Source: Anarhynchus alexandrinus
Lineage: Eukaryota > Chordata > Aves > Charadriiformes > Charadriidae
NCBI GenBank assembly: GCA_008711295.1
Contig: VUYV01000400.1
Span: 484,019-548,018 of the forward strand
Direction of reading: 5' to 3'
Length of the DNA stretch: 64,000 nucleotides
Shown: positions 14,490-28,100 of the stretch, in pieces
Layout: every line of letters begins with the position of its first letter
Numbering within the stretch: the first letter of the stretch is position 1
The notes under the pieces: model-generated
Seen by the model: the letters and a program-made list of their open reading frames with translations, nothing else
What the model was told of the DNA's origin: nothing
Databases searched by the model: none
Position numbers and translations under genes: made by a program

Positions 14490-14511
14490 CGGCCCCCGCG
14501 CCTCTGCTTAC

Positions 14512-14549
14512 CTGTTACAGCTCAGCCCCGCCGCCGCCACCCCCAGCAT
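14512..14549 (-). CDS. LIMS1: LIMS1 (PINCH1) coding exon 1
   Basis: On the minus strand a CpG-island ATG at 14549-14547 opens 12 codons, MLGVAAAGLSCN, plus two bases (AG) before a GTAAGC splice donor at 14511-14510. The first six residues equal the start of the human LIMS1 isoform that begins MLGVAAGMTHS before the common MANALAS segment, and the split serine/arginine codon phase fits that join. LIMS1 is a five-LIM-domain adaptor that binds integrin-linked kinase and parvin at focal adhesions. No LIM domain is encoded here; those exons lie left of the window. The assignment rests on the short peptide, the donor, the CpG island and the position downstream of GCC2 on the same strand, as in mammals. 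Confidence 0.82.
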
Positions 14550-14849
14550 CCCGCCGGCGGCCGCTGCCCCGCCGCTCCCGCCGCGGGGAGCCACGCCGGG
14601 CGGCGGTAATGGCGCTGGGCGGCCGCTCCGCCCGCGCCCGCGTCNGCTCGGCGTGGGCGCCCTTCTCGCCGCCCCCAGCCCGGTGAGGGAAGGGGAGTCC
14701 CCGGCGAGCGCTGGGGCGGCGGGTGCCGCCGCTGCCCCGGGGAAGGAGGGGGGAGTCGCGGAAACGGGTTTATCGGCGCCTTTGAGTCAGGAAAGGCGGG
14801 AGGGGCCGGGTCGGAAATTTCCTGCGGCGTTACCTGGTAATTTATAGGG

Positions 14850-17800
14850 GTTTTTTTTATTATTATTATTTTTTTCTCTCCCCAGAGCAGAAAATTGCTG
14901 TCAAAACAATCGCAGGTATTCTTACTATGCCTCGGGCGGGGCTGCCTAACACCGTGTGGTTCCCACCCGGAGAGCCTGGAACCTTTGGGCGCCCCACATG
15001 TTTCGGCGAGAATTTACCGCAGCGAGGTGCCACTGTTAATCAACGCATTTGAAAATTTCAGCAGTACTAATGAGGAAGGGCGTGGCAAGAGGCCAGCACC
15101 TCCCTCGGCTTCAGCTGCCTTTTTTTTTCTTTTTTTTTTTAGAAAATAAATAGAAATAAGTAACCTTCAGCCCCAGAGCTGCCACAGCTGAGGGCAGAGG
15201 CCCGGCTTCGCTTGGAGAGAAGCGATCTCCTTCCAAACCGCACAAGTTTCGGAGACTGACGGATGAATGAAAAGAGCGTTACAGAAAACGCAGGATTATT
15301 AAGCAATCTCTATCGCCACCCGTTGCCGTTCTCATTATCAGAACAAGGAAGTGGGGCGGTGAAATGAAAAATGCAAATATTTGAGTGCCGGGATTTAAGG
15401 AGGTCTCGATATGGCTCCAAGACGACCGTACCTTCAGGGAATGCGTTAAGCCAGTGACAATCGGCATAGGCAGGTGCAAGAGTGTACACATCAAAAAATA
15501 ATTCCAACTGCGTGAACGTGGAGTACATCTACTTCAGTATCCATTAAGACCAGGAAAAAAATGTAAACTTTCAGGAATATAATTCACAAAAGATATTTGA
15601 TCGATATGCCCCAAGGACGGTTCTGGACAGAACTACAGCTGTGAAAACACAGAGACATCAGACTGTTGGCTTTTTCTTTGTTTGTGTGTGTGTTTGCTCC
15701 TTGGCACAGTTTGGTTTTGCTTGCCAAGTTTAGGAATCCAAACCTAGCAAAATTTTAGCATCACAGGAAATACATTTCTGTACAAAGAGGGAAATAAAGG
15801 ATATGGCTGGAAAAGGGAAGGGATGGGATGCCAGAAGAAGGGGAGATGACTCTTACCTTCTAAGGTTATACCTGGAGTGCTGGGTCTGGTTCTGGGCTCC
15901 CCAGTACAAGAGAGACATGGACATACTGGAGAGAGTCCAACAAATGGCCACTAAGATGACTAAGGGACTGGAGAATCTCTGATATGAGGACAGACCAAGA
16001 GAGCTGTGACTGTTCAGAGAAGAGAAGGCTCAGGGGCATCTTATCAATTAATATAAATACCTGAAAAGGGAGGATACAGAGAGGATGGAGCCAGACTCTT
16101 TTCAGTGGTGCCCAGTGGCAATGGGCACAAACTGAAACATGGGAGGTTCCCTCTGAATATCAGGAAACACTTTTTTACTGCTAGGGTGACCCGGCACAGG
16201 TTGCCCAGGGAGGTTCTGGAGTCTCCAGCCTTGGAGATACTCAAAAAGCCATGCGGGACACGGTCCTGGGCAACCTGCTCCAGGTGGCCCTGCTTGAGCA
16301 GGGAGGTTGGACAAGGTGACCTCCAGAGGTGCCTGCCAACCTCAACCAGTCTGTGATTCTGTTAAAAAATGAAACAAAGCAAAGCAGACCCACCCCCCAC
16401 CCCCCCAAAAAAAAATACCCCAAACCCAAAACACCCACTCATTGTAATGAGTCTGTCAGCAGAGCTTCCTTCTATCTAAGTAAGTACCCATTCTGTGCCA
16501 GCTGAAGGTAATAGTACCCTTTTGTTTTTTTTCTAATCAACTTTGGGCAGTCTGCCATTACCTGGAGGCAGCTTCATGAATGTCTTTAATTAACCTCAGT
16601 TTGGCCGCACGGATTTTGGGGTCTCTCCCGTTGCCCGTCCCCGTGGGGAGCTGAGCCCGGCCAAAGAGCAGCACCTCCGACCGGCACAGCCTGGGACAGG
16701 GGGAGGTGGCCGGGCAGACGTGCCACTACCAGGGCAGCAAACTCCAAAACAGTAAACTCTGGAAATAATTAACAGGCAGGGCCTGCCCGCCAGCCAGCGC
16801 AGCCCTTACGGGCCTTCCTGTAGAGAGCACGTTAATAGGTTAATGGCAAGTGAATTGCACCATGTGCAGTTTTCCAGGGCTTTTAAAGATGACATCCCTG
16901 GAGCCAAGCGAGCAATAGAATCTCAGAGCAGCAAAGGCATTCACAGAGAGCGGCAGAGCCTCCCCCAAACACGCGCGTGTGCCAAACGCTAAGTGCTGGC
17001 AGCTTTTGGAAACGCCGTACCAAGAGAAGCCGGGAATTGAGTTTCACAGATCGCCTCCCTCGGCTCCGTGCGCTTTACAGCGAGTTTGCGCCTTGGCTTT
17101 GGGCTCTGATTTAAATTTTTGGTGTGTCTTGCTGTACAACAGAAATAACAATTCTTAATTGTTACTAATTCTCCATTACATAGTATTAGAGCATGCTGGC
17201 ACTCTAATTAACTTCTAAAATTCAGTCCAGAATACTTAGACAAACAATTGAGTAGGATTCACAAACACACACCGCAAACTCAAAAGAAAAAAAAATAATA
17301 AAATCACTCCTTCCAGTCCAGTATAATTAAAGGCTCTGACTGTTTTCTTCCGCTGCAGTTTTTAAAAAAATATAGTAATCTGCCTACTTACTCCTGCTTA
17401 CAAACCCATCACAAAGTTAAACATTTTACTGCTAATGTACTTGGCATCAGGAGGAGAAGTGCCATTATCCCCAGCAGACGAGTGAGGAAACAGAGACAGA
17501 GAAATTGAAATTAAATTCACAGAGGAAACATGTGGCAAAGCAGGGACTTTGGACTCCGTGTCTCCAGACCAGCATATTAATCACAAAATTAATGTCTCTT
17601 CCCCCCTCTCCCCCATCTCTCCCTGCTAGACTAGAGTAAAAAGGAGTTTTAAGTAGACATATGCTTTTGATGTTCTGTTTCCAGAGCACTTCGGTCATTG
17701 TTGAAATGCCAACATACAGTACTGTGGCCGTCAGCGGTGGAAGCGACAGCACAGAACCCGCATCTATTCAGAGCTGTACACATTATCAGCTTTGCTGATA

Positions 17801-20800
17801 CCACCGAGTCCATTACTGTAGGCTTGGGGAAGAAGTGAGAAAGGAAAGGTTATGGGGGAGAGAGGCGAGAAAAAGGCTGCTTGGTGAAAGAATTTGACTG
17901 CCTGTCTCCGATCACCAATGTCAGCAGCGTTACACCAAGTTCTTTTTCATTTCCAGAAAAAGCGTTTTACAGTTTTGCCATAGTGATATGAAAAGACTCG
18001 AATAAGTAACTTCCACCTGTTGTATTGTAGATATTCGCTCCAGCTTCTGCTTTCTCCCAGAACTTCATGCAATCACGGATGATACATTCTTCTTCACATT
18101 GTGATTGACTCCGCCTGCCTGTTAACACTGCCGCCCCGGGGTTGTTTACCTTAACGTAACCAATGAGTTTCAACTGTAAACTGTGTCAGTGTTCATGTCA
18201 TACCTCCAAAGCTATGAAGTCAAAGCAACAGCAAAGGCTTCTTTGACCATTTAAATATGAATGATTTCTGACCACAGGGTGTCCAGCTAAGCATTTCTAG
18301 TGAAACCTTTAATGAATTCACAAGTAACAGTTTATTTAGGTTTCACATTCTTGCTCAGCATTAATAAATTTTCAAAACTCAGTTGTAGAAACAAGTTTTG
18401 ACCACTATTTGATCTCCATAAAAATCTTCACTGTTTTTTAATATAAATATGTGCTTTACTCAGAATACTAACAGACTTACTTTAGTGATCATTCCGACAT
18501 CCTTATAAAAGCAAAGTCAAATATCTGCTTCATGCATTGTAGACTTGCCTGGTATATTTGGCTTCACCTTTTATTGGGAGATGGAAGGAGATAGTGCAAG
18601 AACAGGGTTATAACTTTTATAGCTCAATCTCCAAACCCTGCAAAATTGATCATTAAAATTCCACATTTAGCAGCATAAATTTCTGTTTCATGACAAGGTC
18701 GGTAATTGGACGGACAAACTAACAGCTAAAGAAAAAGCTTATGGCAGCACCACAAAACAGGTACTTTAAAAAGTAACTTAATGACTTTTGGTGACCATGG
18801 TATTATTCCCACATTTTTATTTAAGCTTGTATGCCACTTGATATAACAGAGGAATATGGAGATTTGTCCACTGCAATGCTTATTGTTAGTGATGCTGTAA
18901 AAAGAGTTAATGGCATTGATTCCCAACTGAAAGCTTAGTCTACATCAATAAATAAAGCTATAAAAATAGTTAATTTAATAAACAGAAAGGATGACTGTAT
19001 CAGACTATTCTCATTATGCTCCACCTATCATAAAAAATAAATCTCTCCCTGAGCCACCCCAAATTCCTAACCCACCCATCAGAAATAGTTTTTCAAAGCG
19101 ATCTCTGTCCCACTGCAGAAGGTAGGGAACAAATCTGACAGCAAATCCTGCTGACAGACACCGTCCTTCTCTACCGCATATGGACTACATTTTCACACGA
19201 GCATCCCTAGCTATTACAAGACCAGTGGTACCACCATTGGTTAAAAAAACCCCAAAAAAGTCCAACAACAATTTGATGCACCCAGTTAGAATTACCTGTT
19301 TATTATTTTGTATGGCTATTTGGAAGTTTTTGCTAATGCCAGTACTCTGATGTCCTCCAAAGCGAGGAAGTGTAGCTCAGAGCCAGGCACCGCAGAAGTC
19401 GGTCAAATACCTTGGGGTCACTAGATGGGGGGAAACAAGTTCCAACCTGCAGCAATTGAAGTCTGTCATTTTTCTATTTTAAGCTTTTTTTCACTGAAAT
19501 TTCAGGCCTCCACTGAACGTTACAAAACCTATCGTTAGCTTTTCTGCGCTTCCCAAAAATCCTCCTCCTGCAAGAAAAGTGCGATATACCTGTTATCCCC
19601 CACTGCTCTGCAAACAACTGGTTTAACCAGCTTCCAAGGGGAAGGCTGGTGGGGAACTAGGGCAGGGAGAGAGAACCACCACATCAACAACAGGAGCTGT
19701 TTAAGTTTTTATTGCCTCCAGCTCTTCTCTCTCTCCACTCTTCCAGAGTGGCTGTAGCCCTCTGCCTGTGGAGCGGAGTGACACCCATCTATCCCTCTGC
19801 AAAGGTTGGCAGCTTCACCTATATCGCTGCAGCTGCAGGTTTAAATCAACGCTGTGACTACTGGCAAGAGGAACATTAACTAGTCTGTATAAATATTTGG
19901 ATGCTGAAAGCCAAAATGACAGTATTTGGGTAAAAGCCTTTTTCTGGAGTCCTGTAATGGTTTCCATGTTTTTTACTTTTGAGATGTTCTGCTTGCTGCA
20001 AAGGGCAAGAGATCCAAAAACTAATACGTACCTCCACTCCGGAAACAGTCTGAGTGTTCTCAGAACAAGCTTCGATTTTCAAGCAATCAAGCTTCCAGAT
20101 GAAACAATAAAAAACTCCTTAAAGCCTATACTCATATACAGCCACTATCCAATGTCTATCAATTTAAAACACTTTCAAAGGCCATTATAAGAGGACTGGG
20201 ACTGTGCCCATGCCCAAAATAGCACATTGGCTTTTACATCAATTACCTTTACCTTGGCTTCTTAAGAAGCCTAGAGGCATTCAACTGACAGCAAAAATCA
20301 GAAATTATTTGCTAATACCAAAGTGGATTTAATTGTTGGAGCAGTAACTGATGCACATTTTTCCACTTTGTTCTACTATCCTCAGACTTCATTATTCAGT
20401 CCAGCCTTGGTCCTCAGGATGAGCCCGAGGAACACAGGACAGGAAGGAAGCTCTTGTACCTAAGACGCACCTTCTCATCCGTGCAAGACAAGATGATAAA
20501 TTTTAGATCAAACTCAGTTTGAAGAGTAGTCAATTATTTCCCTTCCCTTATGCATATATACACTTAAGCGAAAGCTGTTAAAAGTTGACTTTAAATATCA
20601 GGCTGTTTTATATCCATTTGTTATGTCAACTTTTTTTTGCACCTTACCATCCCCTCTCTGACCACGTATTTGTATAATAAGCATAGTCTAACAAAAAAAA
20701 AAATGGATGGCAGGAAGATAAACACACCAGGCTCTCACTTAAATCAAACAAACAAACCACCTCTTCATCCATACAGCATCTAATCTTTGCGCTAGGACAG

Positions 20801-22500
20801 CCATGCAGATACAGAAAAACTATCACAGGGAATCAGGAAAGAGGTCATTATGTCCACTTCAAAGTGGAGTGCTATTTGGAAGAATGTTGGTTTAGAAGGT
20901 GGGTAGTACTTAAAATAAAAATACTAAATGCAATCTTCCTAACAAGCACATCAATACCTTCTGCATCTCTCTTCCTCTCCTTCATGTCAGATATCGTCAG
21001 ATTGCTGGTGACGTGTTAGTAACATGTTTGAAGTAATTTAAATGAGCCTTTTTTTGAAAAGTTGATTTATTTATTTTTTCCTAAAAAAAAACCAAACCCT
21101 ACAACAAACCAAATTCCTTCCCTTTTCAATTCATCCAGAAGTATCCATCACTGTTACCGTTTTCCAAAGTAAAGACTGTGTCTGCTATACCAGATCCATA
21201 AAATCTTCACTTTAATACTACAGTAAACATCCCCTTGTTTTTTACCTTGCATCCAAGTAGCATTTTCTCAGGTAAGAACAGGCATTCAGGGAAAAAGAAA
21301 GGCACTCTGTTGAGTAAAGGTGAATTTTATTGAAGCAATGGCCACATGAAAAGGCCATATTTCCAAAGACATATTTCCAACAAAACATTTCTCTATTCAG
21401 ACTAGCAATTCTGAAATTTCTACAATAAATATATTTTTTTACCTCTTCATACATTTGGTTTCTCAGCTTGTGGGTGGTAACTGCTATTTGCAAGGCTCCT
21501 AAGGGAGATATTTTCACAGTACCAGTAAGAGCAGAACTATCAGGTAGTTGAGGAAGCATTGGTGCACCAGGTGAAGCCAAGACATAAGCCAAATGAAGCA
21601 CAGGTGGTTAAGCTGCCTTCAAAGCCACTTAGTACAAACTAAGGAGAGTTTTTAAATATTCCTCCACAATTCCAGGATATATTGTCTGTTATCAAAGCAA
21701 AGGGATGGAGAGTGATAGCCAAATGAAGATTTAAACTTAGAAAGTAATCTAACAATGTATTCTCTCAATTACGCTTTGGGGAAGGAGGGTCACGAATGAA
21801 AAAAGCAACTCTACTCTCCCATGTATCACTTCCAACATGGGTTCCCTTTGGCTATGCTGAACCCCAAATCCAGCTGGCCACATCTGCACTACAGCCTGAC
21901 AAGTTCTGGTCTTCCTGTCTTTCAACCGGAGCACATTTCACTTGCACAGATGAGCTTCCCTTCTGGGAAAAGGGAACATGAAAAGCATATAACTCATTTC
22001 TAAGTCAGCATAGGTAGTTAAAAATTCGGCCACAGTGCACATGCAGGCCTGGTAACTGTGACTCACTCCCATTTTTGATTTTTAATTAATATATACTCTG
22101 CATAGTGACAGTAGACTCTCTTTTTTATTATGCCCTCCTGAGGCTTGGGCTGAAGGCAGGCTGATAGAAGAGTAAAATTTGGTCCTAAGCTTGTAAACTC
22201 TTTAGGCAGGGGTTACATTTTCTAGGAAACATCCTAACAAATATGGCACTGTAAAGAAAACAAACAAACAAAAGAACCAGAAAGCAAAGTCAGCACAGTG
22301 CTCTTCCAGAAAAGAACACCACATTTTATCAAGAAGCAGCAGTACTAGTTAAAACTTTAAATTGCTTTTTGAAAGCAAATCACAGCTACAATGCTGTACA
22401 TTACAAATGCAAATATATGACATATAAAAAGTTTTCTATGCAAAATAATCCTGCTTCTAGTCCACATTCTTCTATGCCATTTACTGCAAGTGTATATTGA
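14850..22500. other. Intergenic region between LIMS1 and GCC2
   Basis: About 7.6 kb of AT-rich sequence between the LIMS1 promoter and the probable GCC2 3' end. It contains one CR1 copy (15.87-16.36 kb). The rest shows only short unsupported open frames, poly-T and poly-A runs, and no recognisable gene. Stretches at 16.55-17.25 kb with ATTA-rich homeodomain-like words could be regulatory, but nothing in the sequence alone shows this. Confidence 0.6.
15868..16363 (+). mobile_element. CR1 LINE 3' fragment
   Basis: Plus-oriented CR1 of about 500 bases. It begins in the CTGGGTCTGGTTCTGGGCTC block and continues through CATGGACATACTGGAGAGAG and GCACAGGTTGCCCAGGGAGG to a diagnostic end: CTTGAGCAGGGAGGTTGGAC, ACCTCCAGAGGTGCCTGCCA and CTGTGATTCTGT. 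It differs in sequence from the 8.7 and 31.2 kb copies, so it is another subfamily. Confidence 0.95.
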
Positions 22501-22526
22501 ACTTTGATATATTTGCTTACAGACAG

Positions 22527-25042
22527 TTTATTGCCACAAAGGTAAGTTCTGGCAATCTTAGCAACAGAACACAATTTAGTAGCAGTTATTAAAATATTTT
22601 TTACATTAAGATCTTAATCTTCCATTGTAAAAAAAAAAATGTAATGCAAGTTGTCCACTACATTCATAAGTACAATACTTGAGTTTTACTAAAAACAGTG
22701 AGCATGCAACTCAGACTTGAAAGAAGTCAATAAGGAACTGGTATTTAATAGAGCCAGTGATATATGTTACTTGCATACATTCATTCACAGTTTACAATGT
22801 TAAATAACCTACAGTTCTGAAATATGTGCATTTTAAAAGGAACTTGTCATGGCTCTTTAGCAGTAGCTGAGCAGACATCATGCAGAAGAGACTAAATCAG
22901 GTCAGCTGACAACTGAGTTTGAGCTAAGTTTGAGCTAAGTCATACCCTTCCACTCATGTGCTTCCATTGTTAAAATCACAGCAGGAGAATGACTTGCACT
23001 TATTTTTATGCATATTTCAAATCTCTCCTGTCGTTCTGTTTTGGCATTCTTTTGAGTGACATTAACCAAATCCAACTGTGAATAAGGAGTTAGAATTCAA
23101 CACCCGAGATCTGGAGCAAACCATGAATGTTGAAGATATGGTAATCGTTTCAAAAGCAAATGCAAGAAAGCCTAAACGTAGCCTCACGTTTGCTATCTAC
23201 ATTTCCAAGCTACAGACGCCTAAAAAGACTCATTCCCACACTGTTATTAATCGGTTCTGTGATCTGAAAGTCCACAGAGAATGTTTTCACTGGTAGCACA
23301 AACCATAACGATTCCAGTTAAAACACATATTGAAGGGGGGGGAAGGGACGGGGAAGAAACCCCAAAACAAACCAACAAAAAAAAGGTGCTAAAGATTGTG
23401 GAAAGGAATTAAAGTGTTTAAATAAAGCCTGTTGGCTTTGTTGATTGTGTACTGAAATATATACAAGAAGCAAAAAATTAAACCAAAAGCAGTTACTAAA
23501 CAGTTTATTCTCAATGTGTGCTGCCTTTCTGCTGTTCTTATATCCAGATTAATCTCAGCCCCGAATAAGGCAATATTAAAGGAATAAGCATCACTTCCTC
23601 AGGGCCTCAACTAAGACAGGAAAGGAATAATACTATTTAGTATTGGTAGGTATGCCAGGGAATGATTCTCTGTAAAACGGCACAAAGAACATGAAAATCT
23701 GAGTGACAGACATGGAAAAACTCTGGTTGAAAGGTAAGCAGGGTTGAAAAACGTGTGTATGCATTTTAATAACTTACAAATAAATTAAGATAGTGAAAGG
23801 CAGCATGGACTATAATGAGGAAAAGAAGACTGAAGCTAAAAAAAGGGTGCTGTGTTGATAATAGAAGTAGTAATTCTATGTCAGATTTTTATTTTTGAAG
23901 AAAACCAAACATTCTGTTGACTAATCTGGAACAGAGATGTCATCTGTGCAAAAGATTTGTGCAAACGATATGTGCAAACACAGAGAAGCGAGAGAAGGGT
24001 ATAACGTCTTCAACCATTAGAACATTTAGAAGACGCACTGATTGGCCAAAGCTCTTTCCTTTTCTCTCAGAAGTTATTGTTAGGAGTCTGACCTATGGAC
24101 TCAGATTCTTCCTTTAGTGTCTTCAATATGACTCAGTCAGTATGAGTAGTCTTTTCATCTAAGTACAGACATCACTACAGTAATGAAACATTTCTTCCTG
24201 GTCTCGAACACAAATTTCTAACCTCAGAGTAAAAAGCCATAGCTTAAGCCCTTCCTCCCAAAGCTTCAGCACACTTATGACCTCTGATTCTTGGAGTACT
24301 ATTCCAAGACTTCCATAGATGCCATTAGTCTCTACTACAGTACCATGCCCCAGATATGCTAAGCATTCTATTTCATATAGTTCTAGGCACCCTCTACAGT
24401 TTTTTTGGACTGTTCCCTTCATATTTTCAATCCAGCTTTTGCAAAAAAACAACAATAACAACAAAAAAAACCAACCCACCAAGACTAAAAGTTGAGTCAA
24501 GTCAAAGCAGAAAATACCATTTCTGTTTCTTAGCGATCTTACATTTTGTAAGCGTCACCAGAGAGAAAATAACTCCATTTTAATTACTTGAATGTGCAGG
24601 GAATAACACTAACCATATAGATTAGCGAACTGACAAAAATATGTGAAAGAAACTGTAAACACTTCAAAAGTCTAAAGTCTAGTTATTCCAGTTACTATAT
24701 TAGATCAAGTTTTTAAATCAGTATCAAAAGAGCCATCACAGGTTTGTCAAATTGTGTTTCCAAGCAATTTGCAATTAATTTGTCACTTCTTATTATACTT
24801 CTGATCATCAGCTTTAACATTTACAATAGGAATAGTTCACTGCTGTCAGAGCATAATATAGGACAGTCTCTCAGAGCTACTGAGGGCTTCTTTTTTAGAA
24901 GAGCCTAAAAAGCTGGAAATAACACACAGAAATAAAAACCTGTAGTTCACTGCTATAACACCAACAGATTGTTCTTCTACATTAAGATTTCTTTTTTTTT
25001 GCAACTGTGGAATGTGTTTAAAGATTCAGCATTTTCACTGTT
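22527..25042 (-). other. GCC2: Probable GCC2 3' UTR and downstream flank
   Basis: AT-rich sequence directly downstream of the GCC2 stop codon on the minus strand. Possible AATAAA signals, read as TTTATT on the plus strand, lie at 23504-23509 and 22527-22532. I cannot tell which is used, so the left boundary is only a guess. No coding sequence is recognisable; the 113-codon open frame at 24159-24500 has no match to anything I know. Confidence 0.35.
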
Positions 25043-25113
25043 TCATCGAAGTCCTGACCAGCTGTGGAGGTATGAAGCCCACCCAGAGGGCCGTGAGCTA
25101 GTCTCTTCCTCAC
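25043..25113 (-). CDS. GCC2: GCC2 last coding exon
   Basis: Acceptor CTTCAG, then two bases completing a glycine codon, 22 residues starting [14 protein letters not shown] and ending LHSWSGLR, and TGA at 25045-25043. This C-terminal tail follows the GRIP domain and is nearly identical to the mammalian tail. Confidence 0.97.
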
Positions 25114-28100
25114 CTGAAGGAGAAAGAAAAACATAGTTTAAACTAAGTTTATTATGTTATACATTGCATCATTTTGTCACATGACCTTGTTTCCCCCCCC
25201 AACCTCTGTCCTTTTTAAATGCTGTTCTCATAAACTTGTCGAGGAGATAACATTCAATATTCACTCTTGGGTTGCCCTAGATGCATTCGTGGATTTTATC
25301 ACCAAATCCACTTTACTTTGGGTACTTAAGGATATTTTAAAGAGGCCATTTATCACCTTTCTCCAGAAAAATCCAATCAGTGTTCATTAGAGTGTCAGAA
25401 CAGCAGCAAAATGCTTAATTTACTTCTCATCTTTCCAAATGCAAAGCCTATCACGGAATGCAGTACTTTGCCACTTCCCTCATTCATGTGATCTTGTTCA
25501 CAACTTTTAAGTGCCTATGCATATACATGGTACTTATTTTAAAAGTAATATAAATAGTAAAGTATAGGTCAGTTGCTAATGAAGTATAAGCAGCTGCAGG
25601 TTGTTATTGAGAAGTGACAAAAACTGTTTCTAAGGGGACAAACGCTCAAACAGAGCATTTGAAGTGGAGTCAGGACATTATTACAGAGTTAGTTCTTGGG
25701 TTAATTTCTTGCAAAGGCTTAACTCTTTTTCTTTCCTTCCCTAGTTCCTTTATTTCTTAAATAAAAATCATATTTTCTTAAAGAGATTTTAAAAGTTAGA
25801 TCTGCAGTATTGCATTGAGAGGACCACTTCAGTTATCTTTTTAGAACATCTGCCAATAAAGTAATAATTTATAGTAGCCTCTATTTTAAGGTCTCTTTGA
25901 CAGAAATCTTTAACTCTACTCACAACATGAACACAATAAATTTTTACAACTTACTATTGTCTTCCTAAAAGGTGTATGTTTCAGAAGAAATTATATTTTC
26001 CCTATTTTTGTTTATATTTTTGGGTATTTATTCTGTTTTCTGAAAACTCAATAGTAACTTCCCAACAGAGCAAAATGGTGTTAGTGCTAGCTCACTGGCA
26101 TTATGCTGCTAAGCTTTGTTTTTCCTCAAAGGTCTACATAAAAAGAAAGCACAGAACTTCAGTTGCCTTTATTTCCACTTTTCCTTTTTTTGTGACAATG
26201 TTATGAACACCACCTACCTTGGGCGATTGCAACTAGCTTCCCTTTCTCTTCAGGGCTGAGCTGTAACATGGTGTCTATTACTGGGAGCAGCCTTTCTTTC
26301 TCGCTTCCTGATTTTAGAAATATGAACTGCAATAGAACATTCTTCAAGTATTCTAGATTAGCCACAGACTTTTCCCTCTCTTGATTTCTTTCCAATCTTC
26401 TTATTTCATTCTTAAGAAGCTGCAGATGAGGGAAAAAAAAATGCAATGTTGTTTGCTTCATATAATGAGCAATTGGACACAGGTTTTTTTAACTGCTAAA
26501 AAATGAATTATGCAGCTTGGTTCAAAAAGAACAACGTGTGCATAGCAACATATTCTGGACAAAAATCCAGTGAAACTTGAACACTGATGATGTTGTCCAG
26601 AAATAATCTCTTATTGATCAAAAATAACCTTTTTTGATAAAATCTGTGCAGTAGTTTTAATGATACACAGTACTAACTATTCAATGTCAGTGATAAAGAG
26701 TTGAACAGTTAAATAAGCAATGTGGATCAAAGATTTGACAATGTCATTATTCATTAAGAAACGTTTTAAAAAGAAAGCTTAGCATGTTTAGAGAATATAA
26801 GAACTTCAAAAATGCTTTCAGAAAATTCAGGGAATTACAATCAAATCAAACCAAACTCCTTGAGTACATGTATCTTTGAACACGTATCTTAAGAGAGCTA
26901 AAAGCGGTTACAGGAAGAGAAACCAGACAATGCTTCCCTTGGCATTTACTGCTTTTATTTAAGTGAACACAATAAAGGCACTTTAGTAAACATTAAACTT
27001 CTACACTCTTGAGGTTTTCTTCTGTAGCAGCTTTTACTCTCCCCCTTGCCTCTAAGTAGGAACCATGGGGAAAAAACCCAAAAACCTGAAGTAAACTCAG
27101 GAAGCGCTAATTGGTTCTGTGGAATAAAAGCCCTTCCAAAATGAAGTTTTGCATCACCAAATTCTTATAGACTGGGATTGTCTGAAACATAGTTAGTGTT
27201 AAATATTTGGTCTGAGAAACAGGCCACAGAAATTAGAGCTCTCCCCATATTTCCTGCATGTCTGCTAACCTTTATTTGTTCCATTAGGATTGCATTGGTT
27301 GCTTCTGATTCACGAAGTAATTCATTCAAGTGATCAGCACTCTTCGTGGTTGTGTTTAGTTTCTGAATCAGTTCATCCTTGGTGAGTTCTGTTTGCCACT
27401 GGGATGGTTCTGCAATTAATTGGAAAAGAAAACTGAAAGAAGGAGAAAGCACTTGCCTCTACTTTATGCTAACCTAACATTAGGACTTGATTAATGTAGT
27501 TTCTTAGAAACAAAATCGATGCAAAGTCAGACTGCAAAATTAACTGCTGCTGCTGCGTGCTTATTTTGTGATCTATTTTTGTGTATATATTAGAACAGGA
27601 TTGGCAAATCAGTTCTAAGTATGTCAAGATACATGGTTTTAATTTACCCTTTGTTTCCTACCCATAGATGGACATTTTCAACAGTTCTCCACAAAGGGTT
27701 CAGCAGACGTTTAAAACGTGATTAGAAGCTACCGTATATTTTTCTACTTTTTGGGGGGGGACTATTAGAACATTGTTCTTCATGCTGCCTTTCATTTTCC
27801 TAGAAAAAACTATGAATAAATTCGTGTTCTAATAAGCCACATGAAGACGAACAGCCATTTTATCCTTTCATTAACAAGAGCTAAATCAGCACTTAATTGT
27901 TTCTAGTAGAGACTAGTCCATAATCCAAGAAGTTCTGTAACTATCCACTGACTTGCTCATCCAGTCTTTTCCCTTTAGAAATTCACAAATATGACATCTT
28001 TAAATCACTAAAACCTGTAGCAATGTTTTATTGTTAGTCCTTACTCAAGGACAAAACTCCTACAGAAATTCAGGATAGTGTAAATTCAGTGGCACTTAAG

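Larger units (their letters stand above)
1..14511 (-). other. LIMS1: LIMS1 intron 1 (partial)
   Basis: This stretch lies downstream, on the minus strand, of the splice donor of LIMS1 coding exon 1 and reaches the left edge of the window. I found no LIM-domain exon in it on either strand, that is, no CxxC...HxxC pattern with splice sites. The next LIMS1 exon, which should begin in the conserved MANALAS region, must lie to the left of the window. The intron holds CR1 fragments near 2.9 kb and 8.7-9.1 kb, an AT-rich island at 3.0-3.1 kb and T-rich runs near 7.07-7.15 and 10.76 kb. Open frames here are short and lack codon structure. Alternative LIMS1 first exons could exist, but I recognise none. 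Confidence 0.7.
13930..14770. promoter_or_regulatory. LIMS1: CpG island over LIMS1 exon 1
   Basis: Dense G+C with very frequent CpG dinucleotides contrasts with AT-rich flanks on both sides. The island covers the first coding exon of LIMS1 and sequence on both sides of it. I see no TATA box upstream of the exon on the minus strand, so a dispersed-start housekeeping promoter is likely. A single N lies at 14645. Long open frames here on both strands come from base composition and are not genes. Confidence 0.85.

Noticed and set aside
17967..18173. 68-codon minus-strand frame with ECIIRDCMKFWEKAEAG, considered as an alternative LIMS1 first exon
   Set aside because: It does not match any LIMS1 isoform start I know, and it lacks a donor in the required phase.
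21242..21601. 119-codon minus-strand frame in the intergenic region
   Set aside because: No matching family, no Kozak or splice support, and it ends in AT-rich sequence.
24159..24500. 113-codon minus-strand frame downstream of GCC2
   Set aside because: It lies in probable 3' UTR, with low-complexity Leu and Phe runs and no homology that I recognise.
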